NCBI GenBank assembly: GCA_027325115.1
Contig: DAHWFG010000148.1
Coordinates: 1-6,986 of the forward strand
Length of the DNA: 6,986 bases
Source of the DNA: JAKBCQ01 sp021807585
GTDB taxonomy: Bacteria > Planctomycetota > Planctomycetia > Isosphaerales > Isosphaeraceae
Direction: 5' to 3'
Shown here: in pieces, positions 6,216-6,986 of the stretch
Position numbering within the stretch: the first letter of the stretch is position 1
How the letters are laid out: each line of letters opens with the position of its first letter
Notes under the pieces: model-generated
The model's input: only the letters and a program-made list of their open reading frames with translations
Told to the model about the DNA's origin: nothing
Databases searched by the model: none
Made by a program: the position numbers and the translations under genes

Positions 6216-6292
6216 TTATAATACATACTGATTAATTATTAATACATGATTCCTTGAGATTATCATGGCTTATTCAGTTACTCGATTATTCA
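6196..6292. other. AT-rich spacer between convergent genes
   Basis: Composition changes abruptly from GC-rich to strongly AT-rich near 6196. The spacer has a 12-bp palindrome TTATAATTATAA (6210-6221) and three ATACAT words at 6201, 6221 and 6242, about 20 bp apart. It separates the 3' ends of two convergent genes. No clear hairpin plus T-run terminator is visible, though AT-rich read-out could help termination. Confidence 0.5.
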
Positions 6293-6986
6293 TTATAAGT
6301 CGGTTAATCTCAAATGACGCTCGGCCGATTCGTGATCACCCGTCATCCGATATAGAACGGCTAGATTCTGATGCGTCTTCGATCCTCGTATTCCAGGATC
6401 GACGCTCGCGAAATGACGTTCCTCGCGCCGAGCGAGAATGTCCTCATAAACTATTAAAGCATCGGTAAAACGTGCCGATTCTTGAAGAATCACGCCCAAA
6501 CGAAATCTCAGTTCGTCATCCAGCGGATACAACTCGAGTCCCGTTCGACACGTCTCCTCTGCTTCGAGCGTTCGGCCTAAACATAATCTGCTGTACACCA
6601 ATAGTGAATAAACTTTGCGTAAATGTGAATCGGTCGGATTGGGATGATCGACGCTCCTCATCAAATAACGCTCGGCTTTTATATGATCGCGTGCGTCGGA
6701 ATATGTCATACCTAAATTGAATAACGTGAAAGGATGATTCGGCCTCTCTGCGTCCTCGATGTGCAGCAATCGTAAATCTCTCTCTCGCTTCCGCTTTTGA
6801 GCCTCCTCGCCGGGATCCGATCCCGAATGCGACACGAATAAGTCGCTCCAAGCGACGATTCCGCCGAGTCTCCTTATAGCGGGTAAAATCTGTTCGTGAA
6901 TGCGATTCTCAAACCTCATTTCAGGAAGATTTCGAAATAACTTGACATGATCGACGATTGAATAATCACCGTTGATTCCTGGACAG
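6293..6986 (-). CDS. Family 2 glycosyltransferase with C-terminal TPR repeats, 5' part outside the window
   Basis: The frame stays open to the right edge: before the Met at 6919 it reads SIVDHVKLFRNLPE, so the true start lies beyond 6986 and about 230 codons are visible. The segment VKLFRN.PEMRFENRIHEQILP, then HSGSD and the RKRERDLRLLHIE...HPFTLFNLGM stretch, are ones I associate with planctomycete GT2 proteins whose glycosyltransferase domain is followed by tetratricopeptide repeats. Four TPR-like helix pairs follow: LFNLGMTYSDARD, VYSLLVYSRLCLGR, LRFRLGVILQESAR and HQNLAVLYRMTGD. The catalytic GT-A part is not in view, so the function comes from family resemblance. The protein ends soon after the fourth TPR (HLRLTDL), where relatives I recall continue with more repeats. 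Base composition is lower in GC than the neighbours, with TTA and other AT-ending codons, suggesting relaxed selection or different ancestry. Confidence 0.8.
   Translation of the reverse strand, partial: CPGINGDYSIVDHVKLFRNLPEMRFENRIHEQILPAIRRLGGIVAWSDLFVSHSGSDPGEEAQKRKRERDLRLLHIEDAERPNHPFTLFNLGMTYSDARDHIKAERYLMRSVDHPNPTDSHLRKVYSLLVYSRLCLGRTLEAEETCRTGLELYPLDDELRFRLGVILQESARFTDALIVYEDILARREERHFASVDPGIRGSKTHQNLAVLYRMTGDHESAERHLRLTDL

Noticed and set aside
6265..6468. A 67-codon plus-strand ORF opposite the glycosyltransferase gene
   Set aside because: It overlaps the conserved TPR coding sequence on the other strand and has no recognisable features.

Overview
The window looks like chromosomal DNA of a Planctomycetota bacterium, most likely of the Isosphaeraceae type. 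The evidence is: GC-rich genes full of GATCG and CGA words; intergenic repeats of the kind that read 'REGEAPxEP' when translated; a glycosyltransferase/TPR protein of a style common in that group; a secreted trypsin-like protease fused to a propeller; and genes with little or no Shine-Dalgarno sequence. The assignment rests on family resemblance and on no database search.

Layout, left to right. Bases 1-270 hold about 2.4 copies of a ~110-bp tandem repeat whose units can fold into GC-rich stem-loops. A complete rho gene follows on the minus strand (372-1574). A long divergent intergenic region (about 1584-2021) contains several dyads, an AT-rich core and an 18-bp-period direct repeat. On the plus strand come a secreted serine protease with a middle beta-sandwich and a C-terminal seven-bladed propeller (2022-4238), then a protein with the RsmB (16S rRNA m5C methyltransferase) fold (4381 or 4393 to 6117). 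The second protein has a repetitive basic N-terminal tail and appears to have lost its SAM-binding and catalytic residues. A possible 33-codon ORF overlaps its stop codon by ATGA and runs into an AT-rich spacer (about 6196-6292). The right edge holds the 3' part of a minus-strand glycosyltransferase/TPR gene (6293-6986), which is cut by the window edge and appears short at its C-terminus.

The genes do not form an obvious pathway. rho is a solitary housekeeping gene transcribed leftward, divergent from the protease. The protease and the RsmB-like gene are co-directional but 142-154 bp apart, so an operon is possible but not shown. The glycosyltransferase gene converges on the RsmB-like gene.

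I see no CRISPR array, insertion sequence, tRNA/rRNA gene, defence system or phage gene. The best candidate for something new is the RsmB-like protein as a conserved-fold but probably inactive or repurposed methyltransferase. Next come the diverged RNA-binding face of Rho, the repeat array, and the composition break near 6195.
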